Shown: in pieces, positions 47,124 to 55,984 of the stretch
Numbering within the stretch: the stretch's first letter is position 1
Layout: each line of letters starts with the position of its first letter
Notes under the pieces: model-generated
Told to the model about the DNA's origin: nothing
Seen by the model: only the letters and a program-made list of their open reading frames with translations
Databases searched by the model: none
Translations under genes and position numbers: made by a program
Origin: RI-231 sp041394905
GTDB lineage: Bacteria > Acidobacteriota > Terriglobia > Bryobacterales > UBA6623
NCBI GenBank assembly: GCA_041394905.1
Contig: JAWKHJ010000005.1
Location: 62,001 to 126,000 of the forward strand
Reading direction: 5' to 3'
DNA length: 64,000 bases

Positions 47124-48509
47124 ATGACATGCGAGATGTCCAAGCTGCCGCTCTGCGTGATCCTGTTGGCCGGGATCCTGCCCGCGCAAGACTCACCCGC
47201 AACCAAGCGGCTCAAAGCGCGCTTCCCTGAGTACGAGAAGCGCATCACGAAGGTCTCGCCGCATGTCTACGTCGCGACAGGCTACACCGTCTCATCGACG
47301 GCAATGATCGTGGGCGAGGACGGCGTCGTCATCGTCGATCCAGGCCAGGCCGTACCGGGCTCGCGCGAAATTCGGGCCGAATTCGCAAAGATCACCGACA
47401 AGCCGGTCCGCGCGATCGTCTACACCCACGGCCACGGCGACCACACAGGCGGGGCCGCGGCGTTTCTCGACCCTGGCCGCAACGTCCAGGTTTGGGCGCG
47501 CGCAAACTACGGTTCAGAAGACGCGCGCAACGCGGAGACCGGCATCCAGAGCGCACGCCCCGTGAACACCCAGGGATTCGACCTGCCCCCTGAGCAACGC
47601 ATGGGGATCGGCATCGCCATGCCGCCGAACCGGCGTCCGCCGGGTAACATGATGCGCGACGGCGCGAGCAGCAACAACGATGCGCCACAACGTCGTGCGC
47701 AGCCCGTTGAACCCACGAACACGTTCTCCGAAGAGCGCCACAAGCTCTCGACCGCGGGCCTCGACCTCGAGCTCGTTGCCGCACCGGGCGAAACCGACGA
47801 CCATCTCTACGTTTGGTACCCCGCAGAGCGCGTCGTCTTCGCAGGAGACAATCTCTACCGCTCATGGCCGAACGTCTACCCGTTGCGCGGGACCGCGCGC
47901 CGCAGCGTGCGCGACTGGATCGACTCCTACACAAAAATGATCGGCGAAGATCCGCTACATGCGGTGGGCGGACACAGTACGCCATTCGTCGGCGACGGCA
48001 AAGAAGTCCTCACCGCGCATCGCGACGCGCTGCAATACGTTTACGAGCAAACCATCGCGGGCGCTTCAAACTTCAAGACGCCGGACGAGTTGGTTGCGAC
48101 GATTCACCTTCCCGAAGAGTGGGCCAAGCGCGACGACCTCGGCGACTACTACGGCAGCGTCGAAAGCACCATTCGCGATATCTATGCCCAAGACTTGGGT
48201 TGGTTCGACGGCGACCCGCTCAATCTCCACCGCGAGAGCCCGCAGCAACAGTCCGAGCGTATGGCTGGCCTTCTCGGTGGCGTGGACTCACTCATGACCA
48301 AAGCTAGGGCGGCGCTCGCCGGTGACGACCCGGTTGGCGCTGCGCAGCTCGCACAACACGCCATGCGCCTTCGGCCCGAAGACCAGGCGCCGAAGTTGCT
48401 GCTTGCCGACGCACTGGCCGTGATCGGTGAACGCACATTCAACGCACCGGCTCGCAACTACACCCTCGCCTACTCCAACATGCTGCGGCGCGAGGCCGGC
48501 GCAAACTAG
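47124..48509 (+). CDS. Alkylsulfatase-like metallo-beta-lactamase-fold hydrolase
   Basis: The 461-residue product has a signal peptide (KLPLCVILLAGILPAQ; ATG 47136 is an equally good start). The MBL metal site is THGHGDHTGG, and the segments GETDDHLYVWYPAERVVFAGDNLY, SWPNVYPLRGT and GGHSTPFVG follow. These match the SDS-hydrolase/BDS1 group, which cleaves primary alkyl sulfates with two zinc ions. The dimerisation domain is present (GDYYGSVESTIRDIYAQDLGWFDGDPLNL) but the C-terminal SCP2-like lipid domain of SdsA1 is absent; the protein ends after a helical segment. It follows the arylsulfatase by 74 bases. Confidence 0.83.
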   Translation: MTCEMSKLPLCVILLAGILPAQDSPATKRLKARFPEYEKRITKVSPHVYVATGYTVSSTAMIVGEDGVVIVDPGQAVPGSREIRAEFAKITDKPVRAIVYTHGHGDHTGGAAAFLDPGRNVQVWARANYGSEDARNAETGIQSARPVNTQGFDLPPEQRMGIGIAMPPNRRPPGNMMRDGASSNNDAPQRRAQPVEPTNTFSEERHKLSTAGLDLELVAAPGETDDHLYVWYPAERVVFAGDNLYRSWPNVYPLRGTARRSVRDWIDSYTKMIGEDPLHAVGGHSTPFVGDGKEVLTAHRDALQYVYEQTIAGASNFKTPDELVATIHLPEEWAKRDDLGDYYGSVESTIRDIYAQDLGWFDGDPLNLHRESPQQQSERMAGLLGGVDSLMTKARAALAGDDPVGAAQLAQHAMRLRPEDQAPKLLLADALAVIGERTFNAPARNYTLAYSNMLRREAGAN

Positions 48510-48537
48510 TTGCGTATTCGAGCAACAAAAACAACGA

Positions 48538-48570
48538 GGGCGGGTCCTCGCGGGCCCGCCCCCTAGTTTT
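48538..48570 (+). terminator. Rho-independent terminator after the alkylsulfatase gene
   Basis: GGGCGGG (48538-48544) pairs with CCCGCCC (48555-48561) and is followed by CTAGTTTT. It lies 29 bases after the stop at 48509. Confidence 0.7.
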
Positions 48571-48605
48571 GGAGCATAGTTTGCCAAGTTGAAGCGTCCC
48601 GCGGT

Positions 48606-48695
48606 TCATTGCTCGAGTGGAAACCCGATCAGGAACGCTGTTCGCAGCACCATTGCAGCGGTTTCGATCCAACAGGCGAAAGGGCGTCGAGACAT
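48606..48695 (-). CDS. Candidate 29-residue membrane microprotein
   Basis: ATG 48695 to TGA 48606-48608 encodes a 29-residue peptide with a basic start (SRRPF) and a hydrophobic centre (AAMVLRTAFLIGF). An AGGAG lies about nine bases before the ATG. It follows a 44-residue candidate frame by 20 bases and mddA beyond it. The Shine-Dalgarno is the main support; no homologue can be claimed. Confidence 0.4.
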   Translation of the reverse strand: MSRRPFACWIETAAMVLRTAFLIGFPLEQ

Positions 48696-48715
48696 GGCGG
48701 TTGCTCCTCTCGCAC

Positions 48716-48850
48716 TCATCGGCCACTCTGGGCGATAGTTACATCGGCCAGATCCGCCCGGGGCTGATTCAATCCGTGAACCGAGTCCGCAAGCAACAGG
48801 ATCGAAAGCGCGATTGCAGTCAAGGAAAAGGTTCTGGCAATCCACTTCAT
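48716..48850 (-). CDS. Candidate 44-residue secreted or membrane microprotein
   Basis: ATG 48850 to TGA 48716-48718 encodes 44 residues. The N-terminus is KWIARTFSLTAIALSILLLA, a textbook signal or anchor helix, followed by a short polar tail (DLADVTIAQSGR). A perfect AGGAGG sits five bases before the ATG, stronger than at nearly every larger gene in the window. It starts nine bases downstream of the mddA stop and probably belongs to its transcript. Function unknown. Confidence 0.55.
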   Translation of the reverse strand: MKWIARTFSLTAIALSILLLADSVHGLNQPRADLADVTIAQSGR

Positions 48851-48859
48851 GACGTCCTC

Positions 48860-49633
48860 CTAGTCGCCGCTGGGCGCCGCTGCTACGACCGGGCGCGGTC
48901 GGCGGCCGGTCAGGCTCGGAACGAAGCCGGGCACTTCGCGCATGTAGCTGCGGTAGTCGTCGCCCAACTCCCGAATCAGATCGCGCTCCTCCAGCAACTT
49001 CACGGCGAAGAAGATGTATCCGGTCGTCATGACCGAGAAGAACAGATGGCCCGCCGTCATCGTGGGCGTGGCCCAGAAAGCCAGCAGGAACCCGACCATG
49101 ATCGGATGGCGTACGACGCTGTAGAAACCGGGCGCGCGGAAGCCGATGGGAGTGTAGCGTTTGCCGATGAAAGCGAGCCAAGTTTGGCGTAGCCCGAACA
49201 GTTCAAAGTGATGCACCATCACTGTCGCGAGGAAAACGATCGCCCAGCCTGCTGCACAGATTGTCCACATCGCGGCTTGGCCGGCAAAGCTTTCGAAGCT
49301 CCAGACGGTATCGGTCATCGGTCGCCATTGCCAGTACATCAGCCCGAGCACGGCGCACGTCGCAAAGACGAAAGTGCTGCGTTCCATCTCAGGCGGGACC
49401 AGTTGGGTCAAAACTTTCTTGAAGCCTTTCCGCGCCATTCCGCTGTGCTGAACCGCAAACAGTCCAAGCAGCAACGCATTGACAAGAATCGCCTCGGTAT
49501 AGGGAACCGGGGCTCCCGTATCGATTCCCTTGGGAACGCCGACGTTGGCTACGAAGCCAACGGCGTAGAGAAAAGCGGCGAGGAACGCGGCGTAGGCCGT
49601 CGATCCGTAAATGAGCATCATGGCTTTGCGCAT
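48860..49633 (-). CDS. mddA: Methanethiol S-methyltransferase MddA-like membrane protein
   Basis: The 257-residue protein has five or six membrane helices and the isoprenylcysteine-methyltransferase-type C-terminal signature GFRAPGFYSVVRHPIMVGFLLAFWATPTMTAGHLFF ... LLEERDLIRELGDDYRSYMREVP, where the RHP and EERDL motifs hold SAM. The N-terminal VNALLLGLFAVQHSGMAR and MVHHFELFGLRQTW match MddA, which methylates methanethiol to dimethyl sulfide. ATG 49633 has an AGGAGA Shine-Dalgarno seven bases upstream; ATG 49720 would add a hydrophilic extension not expected in the family. It is divergent from a large regulator. Confidence 0.82.
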   Translation of the reverse strand: MRKAMMLIYGSTAYAAFLAAFLYAVGFVANVGVPKGIDTGAPVPYTEAILVNALLLGLFAVQHSGMARKGFKKVLTQLVPPEMERSTFVFATCAVLGLMYWQWRPMTDTVWSFESFAGQAAMWTICAAGWAIVFLATVMVHHFELFGLRQTWLAFIGKRYTPIGFRAPGFYSVVRHPIMVGFLLAFWATPTMTAGHLFFSVMTTGYIFFAVKLLEERDLIRELGDDYRSYMREVPGFVPSLTGRRPRPVVAAAPSGD

Positions 49634-49799
49634 GGTCTTTCTCTCCTCCTCTGAAGCTTTGAGCGAGGCCTGTCCGGCCTTCACCTCGACCATGCGCCGC
49701 CTGCTGCACTCAACCGACATGAACTACAGGACAACCCGGGCATTTAACAGCTAAGAGACTCCACGGAAAGAACTTAACACTCGCGTTGAACTGTCCGAC

Positions 49800-49808
49800 T
49801 GCTATAAT
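49800..49808 (+). promoter_or_regulatory. Extended -10 promoter TGCTATAAT
   Basis: TGCTATAAT is a perfect extended -10 element with no clear -35. It ends 18 bases before ATG 49827. The short leader (about 12 bases) is C-rich and has no Shine-Dalgarno. It lies in the divergent gap with mddA. Confidence 0.6.
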
Positions 49809-49826
49809 CGTCGTCTACGACCCCCC

Positions 49827-52643
49827 ATGAACCGGGCGCAAGCCAGCGGCGAGATAATCGCCTTCGCGACTTTCGAGGCGGATCTCGGAGCGCGAGAACT
49901 GCGCAAAGCTGGCGTCCGGATCCCGCTGCAGGAACAACCCTTCGAGATTCTGGCCGCCCTGCTCGAGGAGCCGGGTCGGATCGTGAGCCGCGAGGAGCTG
50001 CGCGGCCGACTCTGGCCTGCGGACGTCCACGTCGATTTCGCGCAGAGCATCGCCACCGCCGTGACCAAGCTACGCGAAGCCCTGGGGGACTCGGCGGGCA
50101 ACCCCGTGTTCGTCGAAACCGTTCCGCGCAAGGGCTACCGCTTCCTGCTGCCGACGAGACGGTCGCAGGTCGACGGCGGCTCGGCGATGCAGCCAAAGAC
50201 GAGCTCGATCATCCCGACCTACCTCTCCAGTTTTGTCGGACGCGAGAAGGAGCTTCAGGATTTGAAGCTCTATCTAGAGAACAAGCGCTTAGTGACCATC
50301 ACCGGGCCAGGTGGAGTTGGCAAGACTCGCTTGGCGGCGGAGCTCGCACACAGGCTCGAAGGGCGTTACGCGGACGGCATTCGATTCGCTTCACTGGCAT
50401 CGGCTCGCTCAGCGGAGTCCGTCGCATCTGCCATCGGCCGCACCGTCGGGCTAACGGATCTCGCCGAGAGCGATTCCAGGAAGTCTCTCGCAGCTCATCT
50501 GAGAAAGCAGAGCACGCTGCTGGTGCTGGACAATCTCGAACAGGCGCTCGAAGCCGGTCCCTTGATCGCCGACCTGCTCGAAGCGTGCCCGGGCTTGCGT
50601 GTATTGGCGACCAGCCGCTCCGCCCTTGGTGTTCGCGGTGAGCAGGTCTACCCAGCTCCGCCACTCGAGTTGCCCGAGCGCGGACCGGCCGAAGCGCCGG
50701 AGGTCCTGGCGACAAAATCCGCCATTGCTCTGTTCGTGGAGCGAGCCCGAGCCGTGCGGCCCGACTTTCGCCTCGACCGCACGACTGCCGGCGATGTCTC
50801 TGAGCTCTGCGTGCGTCTAGACGGGCTGCCGCTGGCCATTGAGCTCGCCGCCGCCCGCATCCGCCTGTTTTCGCCTAGGGCGCTCCGCGAGCGCCTAGGC
50901 GGCCGCCTCGATCTGCTCTCCGGCGGAGCAAGAGATCTGCCGGACCGTCACCGAGCGTTGCGGCAGGCCATCGCCTGGAGCTACGAGCTTCTACAGGAGG
51001 AGGCGCAGGCGCTGTTCCGCCGCCTCTCGGCCTTCGACGGCGGTGCAACCATCGAGGCGGCCCAGGCTGTCTGCGGCCACGACCTCGACTGTGAAGCGCG
51101 AGCCTACGAGTCGCTGGGAGTACTCACCGACCACTGCTTGGTGCGCTGCGAGGACGGTCGGGACAATGAGCCCCGCTTTTCGATGCTCGAGTCCATTCGG
51201 GCGTTCGGCCTGGAGAAGCTCGCCGAGCACCACGAAGACGCTGCGGTACGGCAAGCTCACGCGCGCTATTTCCTCGAGCTTGCCGAGCGTCTCGAACCCC
51301 TGCTCACTGGCGACGGTCAAGCGGAAGGTTTAAGCCAGCTTGATGCTGAACACGAGAATTTTCGAGCGGCGATGCAGTGGTCTTGGCAGAGCGGTGATGC
51401 CGAGACCGGCATTCGATTGGGCGCCGCTTTGTGGAGGTTTTGGATCAGCCGCGGCCACATGCACGAAGGCCGCCCCTTGCTGGCTTCGCTGTTGGACGGC
51501 AGCGGGGAGGAGATTCCCGCTGAGATCCGATCCAAGGCGCTCTATGGGCTCGGGACGCTCTGCCACTACCAAGGCGACCTCCGCACCGCCGCGGAGGCAT
51601 TGGAAAGCTCGCTCGATGCTGCGCGCAAGACGGACCGGCCCGCTGCGATCGGCCGCAGCTTAGCGGGTCTAGGATGGGTGTTGTCGCTAACCGGAGACTT
51701 CGTGCGCAGCCAAGAGGTCTCCGAGCAAGCGCTCGAAGACTTTCGCAAAGACGCCGACCCACGTGGTGCGGCGCGCGCGCTGAACAACCTCGGCTGGCTG
51801 GCCAACTATACGGGGCGATACGCTGACGCGGTGCGCTTGCACGGTGAGAGCCTCACGTTGCGGCGAGAGGCCGGCGACGAGCGCGGCGCCGCATTCGCGC
51901 TCGTCAATCTGGCCTGGGCCGAGCGCTACCACGGCGACCTCGATCGTTCCGAAGCTTTACTCGACGAGGCGATGGAGGTCCTACGCCCGCTCGACGACCG
52001 TGCCTTGCTCGGTTGGGCGATCATCAATCGGGGCGAGCTTGCGCGCGAGCGCTTCGACCCTGGCGGCGCCGCGGAGATCTTGATGGAAGGCCTCTCGAAG
52101 TGGAACGGCGGCAGCCACCACACCATTCTTGCCTGGACGCACCATGCGCTCGGCTGCATCCTGCTGGAGTGGGGCGAACCCGAGCGCGGCGGCGAGCTGC
52201 TCGACGGAGCGCTGGACGCATGGCGGGCGCTCGGCTCGCCCTGGGGAGAAGCGCTGACGCTCTACGAACGCGGCTGCTGGCTGGCGGTGCGGCGTCGCGA
52301 GCGAGCGGCCGAACCGCTGAGCGAAAGCCTGCGCATTCGCGCGCGCCTGGGCGACCGCCTGGGGCTGGCGGAATGTTTCGAGTCGATTGCCCAAGCCACG
52401 CGCCCTCTGTCGGGCCCGGTGATGTGCACGGAGCTGATGGGGGCCGCCGCCCGCATCCGCGAGGAGTTGCAGGCGCCCCTGCCCGAACGCCGCCGCCGGC
52501 AGATGCGGCCCTGCATGGAAGCCGCCACGGAGCAGCTCGGGCAAGAAACCTTCGACGAAGGCCTGGCCGCGGGACGCGCGCTCAGCGAGCGACAGGCAGT
52601 GGAGCGCGCCCTAGCCGCGTGCCAGGCCGCCGTTGCACGTTGA
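49827..52643 (+). CDS. Winged-helix / NB-ARC ATPase / TPR transcriptional regulator
   Basis: The 938-residue protein starts with an OmpR/CadC-type winged helix (~15-110: IPLQEQPFEILAALLEEPGRIVSREELRGRLWP ... VPRKGYRFL). An NB-ARC/STAND ATPase follows, with P-loop GPGGVGKT (160-167), LLVLDNLEQAL (Walker B) and RVLATSRSALGVRGEQVY. LDGLPLAIELAAARIRLF lies in its helical arm. About eight TPR-like helical pairs make up residues ~480-900 (ALYGLGTLCHYQGDLRTAAEAL, ALNNLGWLANYTGRYADAV). This is the layout of large ATP-switched transcription regulators. Placement divergent from mddA makes that gene a likely target. ATG 49827 follows a TGCTATAAT promoter. Confidence 0.88.
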   Translation: MNRAQASGEIIAFATFEADLGARELRKAGVRIPLQEQPFEILAALLEEPGRIVSREELRGRLWPADVHVDFAQSIATAVTKLREALGDSAGNPVFVETVPRKGYRFLLPTRRSQVDGGSAMQPKTSSIIPTYLSSFVGREKELQDLKLYLENKRLVTITGPGGVGKTRLAAELAHRLEGRYADGIRFASLASARSAESVASAIGRTVGLTDLAESDSRKSLAAHLRKQSTLLVLDNLEQALEAGPLIADLLEACPGLRVLATSRSALGVRGEQVYPAPPLELPERGPAEAPEVLATKSAIALFVERARAVRPDFRLDRTTAGDVSELCVRLDGLPLAIELAAARIRLFSPRALRERLGGRLDLLSGGARDLPDRHRALRQAIAWSYELLQEEAQALFRRLSAFDGGATIEAAQAVCGHDLDCEARAYESLGVLTDHCLVRCEDGRDNEPRFSMLESIRAFGLEKLAEHHEDAAVRQAHARYFLELAERLEPLLTGDGQAEGLSQLDAEHENFRAAMQWSWQSGDAETGIRLGAALWRFWISRGHMHEGRPLLASLLDGSGEEIPAEIRSKALYGLGTLCHYQGDLRTAAEALESSLDAARKTDRPAAIGRSLAGLGWVLSLTGDFVRSQEVSEQALEDFRKDADPRGAARALNNLGWLANYTGRYADAVRLHGESLTLRREAGDERGAAFALVNLAWAERYHGDLDRSEALLDEAMEVLRPLDDRALLGWAIINRGELARERFDPGGAAEILMEGLSKWNGGSHHTILAWTHHALGCILLEWGEPERGGELLDGALDAWRALGSPWGEALTLYERGCWLAVRRRERAAEPLSESLRIRARLGDRLGLAECFESIAQATRPLSGPVMCTELMGAAARIREELQAPLPERRRRQMRPCMEAATEQLGQETFDEGLAAGRALSERQAVERALAACQAAVAR

Positions 52644-52692
52644 GGCCGGATTTCGCCTTGCCAGACCGAGGGGAAACGGCGAGAATGACGGC

Positions 52693-53178
52693 ATGGAAGT
52701 CGAAATGAAGATCCGTGGGCTGATGCTCGATCCGGTTACGCAACTACCGATCGTCATCCTGCGCGATCTCGACGGCAAGTCTGTCTTGCCGATCTGGGTG
52801 GGTGCGTACGAGGCGAACGCCATCGCTCTCGAGATCGAAAAAGTCACCACGCCGCGGCCGATGACACACGATCTGATCAAGAACGTGCTCATGGGCGCGG
52901 ACATGCAAATGCGCAAAGTCGTCGTCAGCGAGCTCAAGGACGACACGTTTTACGCCGTCATCTGGCTCGAGAAAGACGGAGACATCGTCTCGATCGACTC
53001 ACGGCCGAGCGATGCGCTGGCGCTGGCGCTGCGCATGGATTGCCCCATCTTCGTCGACGACGACGTGCTGAAATCCTCAAAGGTCAGCCAAGCTGTGAGC
53101 GACAAGGCCAACTCGGAAGAGCTGCGCCGCTGGCTCGAGAATTTGAGCGACGAGGACTTGGGCCAGTACAAGATGTAA
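52693..53178 (+). CDS. Bifunctional nuclease (BFN) domain protein
   Basis: The 161-residue protein is one BFN domain: MKIRGLMLDPVTQLPIVILRDLDGKSVLPIWVGAYEA, RPMTHDLIKNVL and VIWLEKDGDIVSIDSRPSDALALALRMDCPIFVDD. The fold is widespread in bacteria and plants; the plant relative has DNase and RNase activity, but the bacterial role is not settled. The C-terminal helix (SEELRRWLENLSDEDLGQYKM) resembles the UvrB/UvrC-type end seen in some members. ATG 52693 is preceded at six bases by GAGAAT. Confidence 0.85.
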   Translation: MEVEMKIRGLMLDPVTQLPIVILRDLDGKSVLPIWVGAYEANAIALEIEKVTTPRPMTHDLIKNVLMGADMQMRKVVVSELKDDTFYAVIWLEKDGDIVSIDSRPSDALALALRMDCPIFVDDDVLKSSKVSQAVSDKANSEELRRWLENLSDEDLGQYKM

Positions 53179-53183
53179 GCCCG

Positions 53184-54602
53184 TCAGGGCGCAAATTCGA
53201 CGATTTCGGTCATTTCACCGCCCGGCTCCACACGGACCTCGATCGTCTTCGGCGCGGGCGGCTGTTTTCCAAGCGGTTTGACTTGCACGGTATAGACGCC
53301 GGGCAGTACGAGAAGCGCCTTCGGGTTTGAGGTGGCGCTTGTGTACGTACGCCCGCCTTGGACGGGTTCTCCCTCCGCGGTGCGTGGGTCAACGATTGCG
53401 TCGAGCAAAGCTCCCCCAAGTGTCGCGCCGATCTTCATGGTTCCCGCGGCTGTTTCGAGCTCACGATCCGCACGCTCACCCGGTCGCACCTCCACGCCTT
53501 CGAAGACTTTGGCCACCTTGTTTGCGATCTTGAGCAGCTTGATCTCGACGTCATATACGCCAGGCGGAAGACGAAACACTTTCGGGTTCGAGGTGGCGCT
53601 GGTGTAGGTGCGCCCTCCCGCGGCCGCCTTCGTTTCGCCCTGACGCCGAACCGTCACCGTCGCGTCGGCCAGTTCGCCGTTGAGCGTGGTCTTGACTGCG
53701 ATCTCGCCAGTGGAAAAGTCCGCCACCTTCTCGACCAGCTTCCCCGCCTCGACTACAACGTCATCGAAGCGGACTTCCGCCCCGCCTGTCACGCCGAGCG
53801 GCTTCACGACGACGTCGTAAGTTCCGGCCTGCAGCGCGAAGGTTCGCGGGTTCGTCAGCTCGGAGGTATACGTACGTCCGCCGACGTCCCGCATTCCGGA
53901 CGCGGTCACGTTGACGACGGCGTCGTGCAGTTCGCCATCGACGACGGCTTTCACAGCGAGCGTCGCGTCGCCGGTCGGCCGCTCTTCTGCCATCGTCTGA
54001 TCGAGCGCGGCAGAGAGCTCATCGGCATTCTCGGCCGGAATGTAAAGCCCGCCGCCAGCTTGAGCGGAACACTCGAGGGAGGAGACATTCTCCTTGCAAC
54101 GTCGAAGCCGACGACGTGCAGTACGGAAGTCCATGCCGGCGGCCCTGGCGTCGCGTACCGCCGCGCACGGGTCGCCTCCGCAAGTCTCCAGACCGTCGGT
54201 CACAAGCACGATCGTCCCCGGCTTGCCGACCTTCGCCGATGAAGAGGCTGCCTGTTCGAACGCCTTTGTGATGGGCGTCATGCCGAGCGGGTTCAGTTGA
54301 TCGACCTTGTCAGGAACCGCGGCGGGACCGCTACCGCCGGGGGCAACGAGCTCCTCAATGTCGTTGCAGTCGCCTTTCTGACGATGACCGTAGGCGACGA
54401 GACCGAGCCTGGCCTCAGTGGGAAGCTTGACGGTCAGGTCGCGGACTACCCGACGTGCAGCCTCGATCTTTGTCTCGCCGCCCACGCGGCCCCACATGGA
54501 CCCGGAAGCATCCAAGATCAAGACCAAGTTGTCGGTCGAGGCGGCGCCGAGACAACACGAAACGCATAGGGAAATTGCAGCTAGGCGTGGAATCAATAAC
54601 AT
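53184..54602 (-). CDS. Secreted VWA protein with three ~90-residue GGRTYTS repeats
   Basis: From ATG 54602 the 472-residue product has a signal peptide (LAAISLCVSCCLGAAS). A von Willebrand A domain follows, with MIDAS residues in LILDASGSMWG and LVTDGLETCGGDP. The VWA ends near residue 190; within it about 20 bases (54105-54130) are in the wrong frame, where the neighbouring frame gives LHVVGFDVA. Three beta-sandwich repeats follow, each with GGRTYTS and a PGxY closing strand (LQAGTYDVVVKPLG, LPPGVYDVEIKLLK, VLPGVYTVQVKPLG). Likely a surface or periplasmic adhesion or assembly factor. TTTACT seven bases upstream supports ATG 54602 over 54638. Confidence 0.78.
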   Translation of the reverse strand: MLLIPRLAAISLCVSCCLGAASTDNLVLILDASGSMWGRVGGETKIEAARRVVRDLTVKLPTEARLGLVAYGHRQKGDCNDIEELVAPGGSGPAAVPDKVDQLNPLGMTPITKAFEQAASSSAKVGKPGTIVLVTDGLETCGGDPCAAVRDARAAGMDFRTARRRLRRCKENVSSLECSAQAGGGLYIPAENADELSAALDQTMAEERPTGDATLAVKAVVDGELHDAVVNVTASGMRDVGGRTYTSELTNPRTFALQAGTYDVVVKPLGVTGGAEVRFDDVVVEAGKLVEKVADFSTGEIAVKTTLNGELADATVTVRRQGETKAAAGGRTYTSATSNPKVFRLPPGVYDVEIKLLKIANKVAKVFEGVEVRPGERADRELETAAGTMKIGATLGGALLDAIVDPRTAEGEPVQGGRTYTSATSNPKALLVLPGVYTVQVKPLGKQPPAPKTIEVRVEPGGEMTEIVEFAP

Positions 54603-54652
54603 GCGGGCTAGTAAAGCGAACCCGCCGCCAGGTGTCAACGATTCGTGATCCT

Positions 54653-55904
54653 TCAGCGTTCCGTTGCCGGCCGGCGCGCGATCAAAGCCATAGCCGCGGC
54701 CACGCCGGCGATGCCCGCCAGCCAGTAGAACACTTGGTCATACCCTTGGGCGATGTTGCCCGATTGGCGGGCCTGCTCGATGATTCCGGACAAGTACCCC
54801 GGCACGATGAACCCCGCCGCGCCCCAGGCTGTGAACAGCAGACCGTAGTTGGCACCGATGTTCTTCTGACCGAAGTAGTCCGCCGCTAGCGTAGGCATCA
54901 CGGCCAGATAGCCGCCGTAGCAGAAGCCGACTAGACAGATGCCGATGAGCACGCGCCAAAAGTTCGCCGCGCCCGGCATCACGAGCGCGCAAACCAGCAG
55001 CGCAATCAAGCCCATGCCGAACAGGGCGCCTTGGCGGCCTAGCTTGTCCGAAACCACGCCCCAAGTCAGTCGGCCCACGCCGTTGAAAAGGGACATGACC
55101 CCAAGCGCCATGCCTCCGCTCATCGCCGCCGTGGAGCCCGCCAACTCACGAACCAGCGGCGCCGACTCGCCGATTGCGGTCAGGCCCACGGCCGAACCCA
55201 TGAAGTAGGCCAGCCAAGCGACCCAGAACGATGACGTCGCCAGCATCTCGCCCGGCTGGTAGTCCTCGCGTCCCTTCTTCGCCCGCGGCGGCGTCCAGCC
55301 CGCCGGCAGCCAGCCTTGCGGAGGAACACGGAAGAATTGGGCGCTGCCGATCACGAGCACGTAAAACACCGCGGCCAAGATCAGGAACGTCCGCGGAATC
55401 GTCTCCGCATAACGCGACGGGTCCGAACCGATCAGCGCCTCGAGCAGCGGCGCAAAAATCAGCGAGCCGACGCCGAAGCCCATCACCGCCAGACCCACGA
55501 CCAAACCACGCTTGTCAGGGAACCACTTCACGCAGGTTGCAATTGGCGTGACATAGGCAAAGCCCACGCCCAATCCGCCGACCAGTCCGTAGGAGACGTT
55601 CAGCCCGATCGGCGTGTCGCCGAAGAAGGCGGCAAGCAGGCAACCGGTGCCGAGCAGGAATCCGCCCACCCCGCCAACCAGCCTCGGCCCCACGCGATCC
55701 TGCCAGAATCCGGCCCCGATCATCGCCAGCGTGAAGAACAGGATCGACCAGCGGTAGGGCGCGATGGTCACCGTCTTGTCCCAACCGTAGAGCCTCGCTC
55801 AAGGGGCCTCGGAAGACGGACCAGGAATAGAGAATCCCCAGGCAGACTTGCATCAGGATCGCGGCGGCGGCGAGGTTCCAGCGGTTCGGGATGGCTGCAG
55901 ACAT
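54653..55904 (-). CDS. OFA-family MFS transporter (oxalate/formate antiporter-like), one frameshift
   Basis: MFS carriers of the oxalate:formate antiporter group have 12 helices. The N-terminus (RWNLAAAAILMQVCLGILYSWSVFRGPLSEAL) lies in one frame. After a one-base shift near 55795 the rest is open: YRWSILFFTLAMIGAGFWQDRVGPR, GLGVGFAYVTPIATCVKWFPDKRGLVVGLAVMGFG (the OFA signature), GRLTWGVVSDKLGRQGAL and YGLLFTAWGAAGFIVPGYLSG. About 417 residues when joined. The substrate is probably a small carboxylate; it cannot be told here. TATACT sits nine bases before the ATG. Confidence 0.8.
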
Positions 55905-55923
55905 GCGGCGTCAAGTATACGGA

Positions 55924-55961
55924 AAAAGGGCTCGCGAGCGTTGGCGCCCACGAGCCCTTTT
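55924..55961 (-). terminator. Strong bidirectional terminator after the RRM gene
   Basis: AAAAGGGCTCG (55924-55934) and CGAGCCCTTTT (55951-55961) form an 11-bp stem including the A and T tracts. It lies 24 bases beyond the stop of the minus-strand RRM gene and ends in a T-run on that strand, a typical Rho-independent terminator. Confidence 0.85.
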
Positions 55962-55984
55962 CTAGAATCGATCGGAGTCGACGC

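Noticed and set aside
46081..47202. 373-residue minus-strand frame opposite the second sulfatase
   Set aside because: The sulfatase frame has catalytic motifs and a Tat signal; the opposite frame is an antisense shadow.
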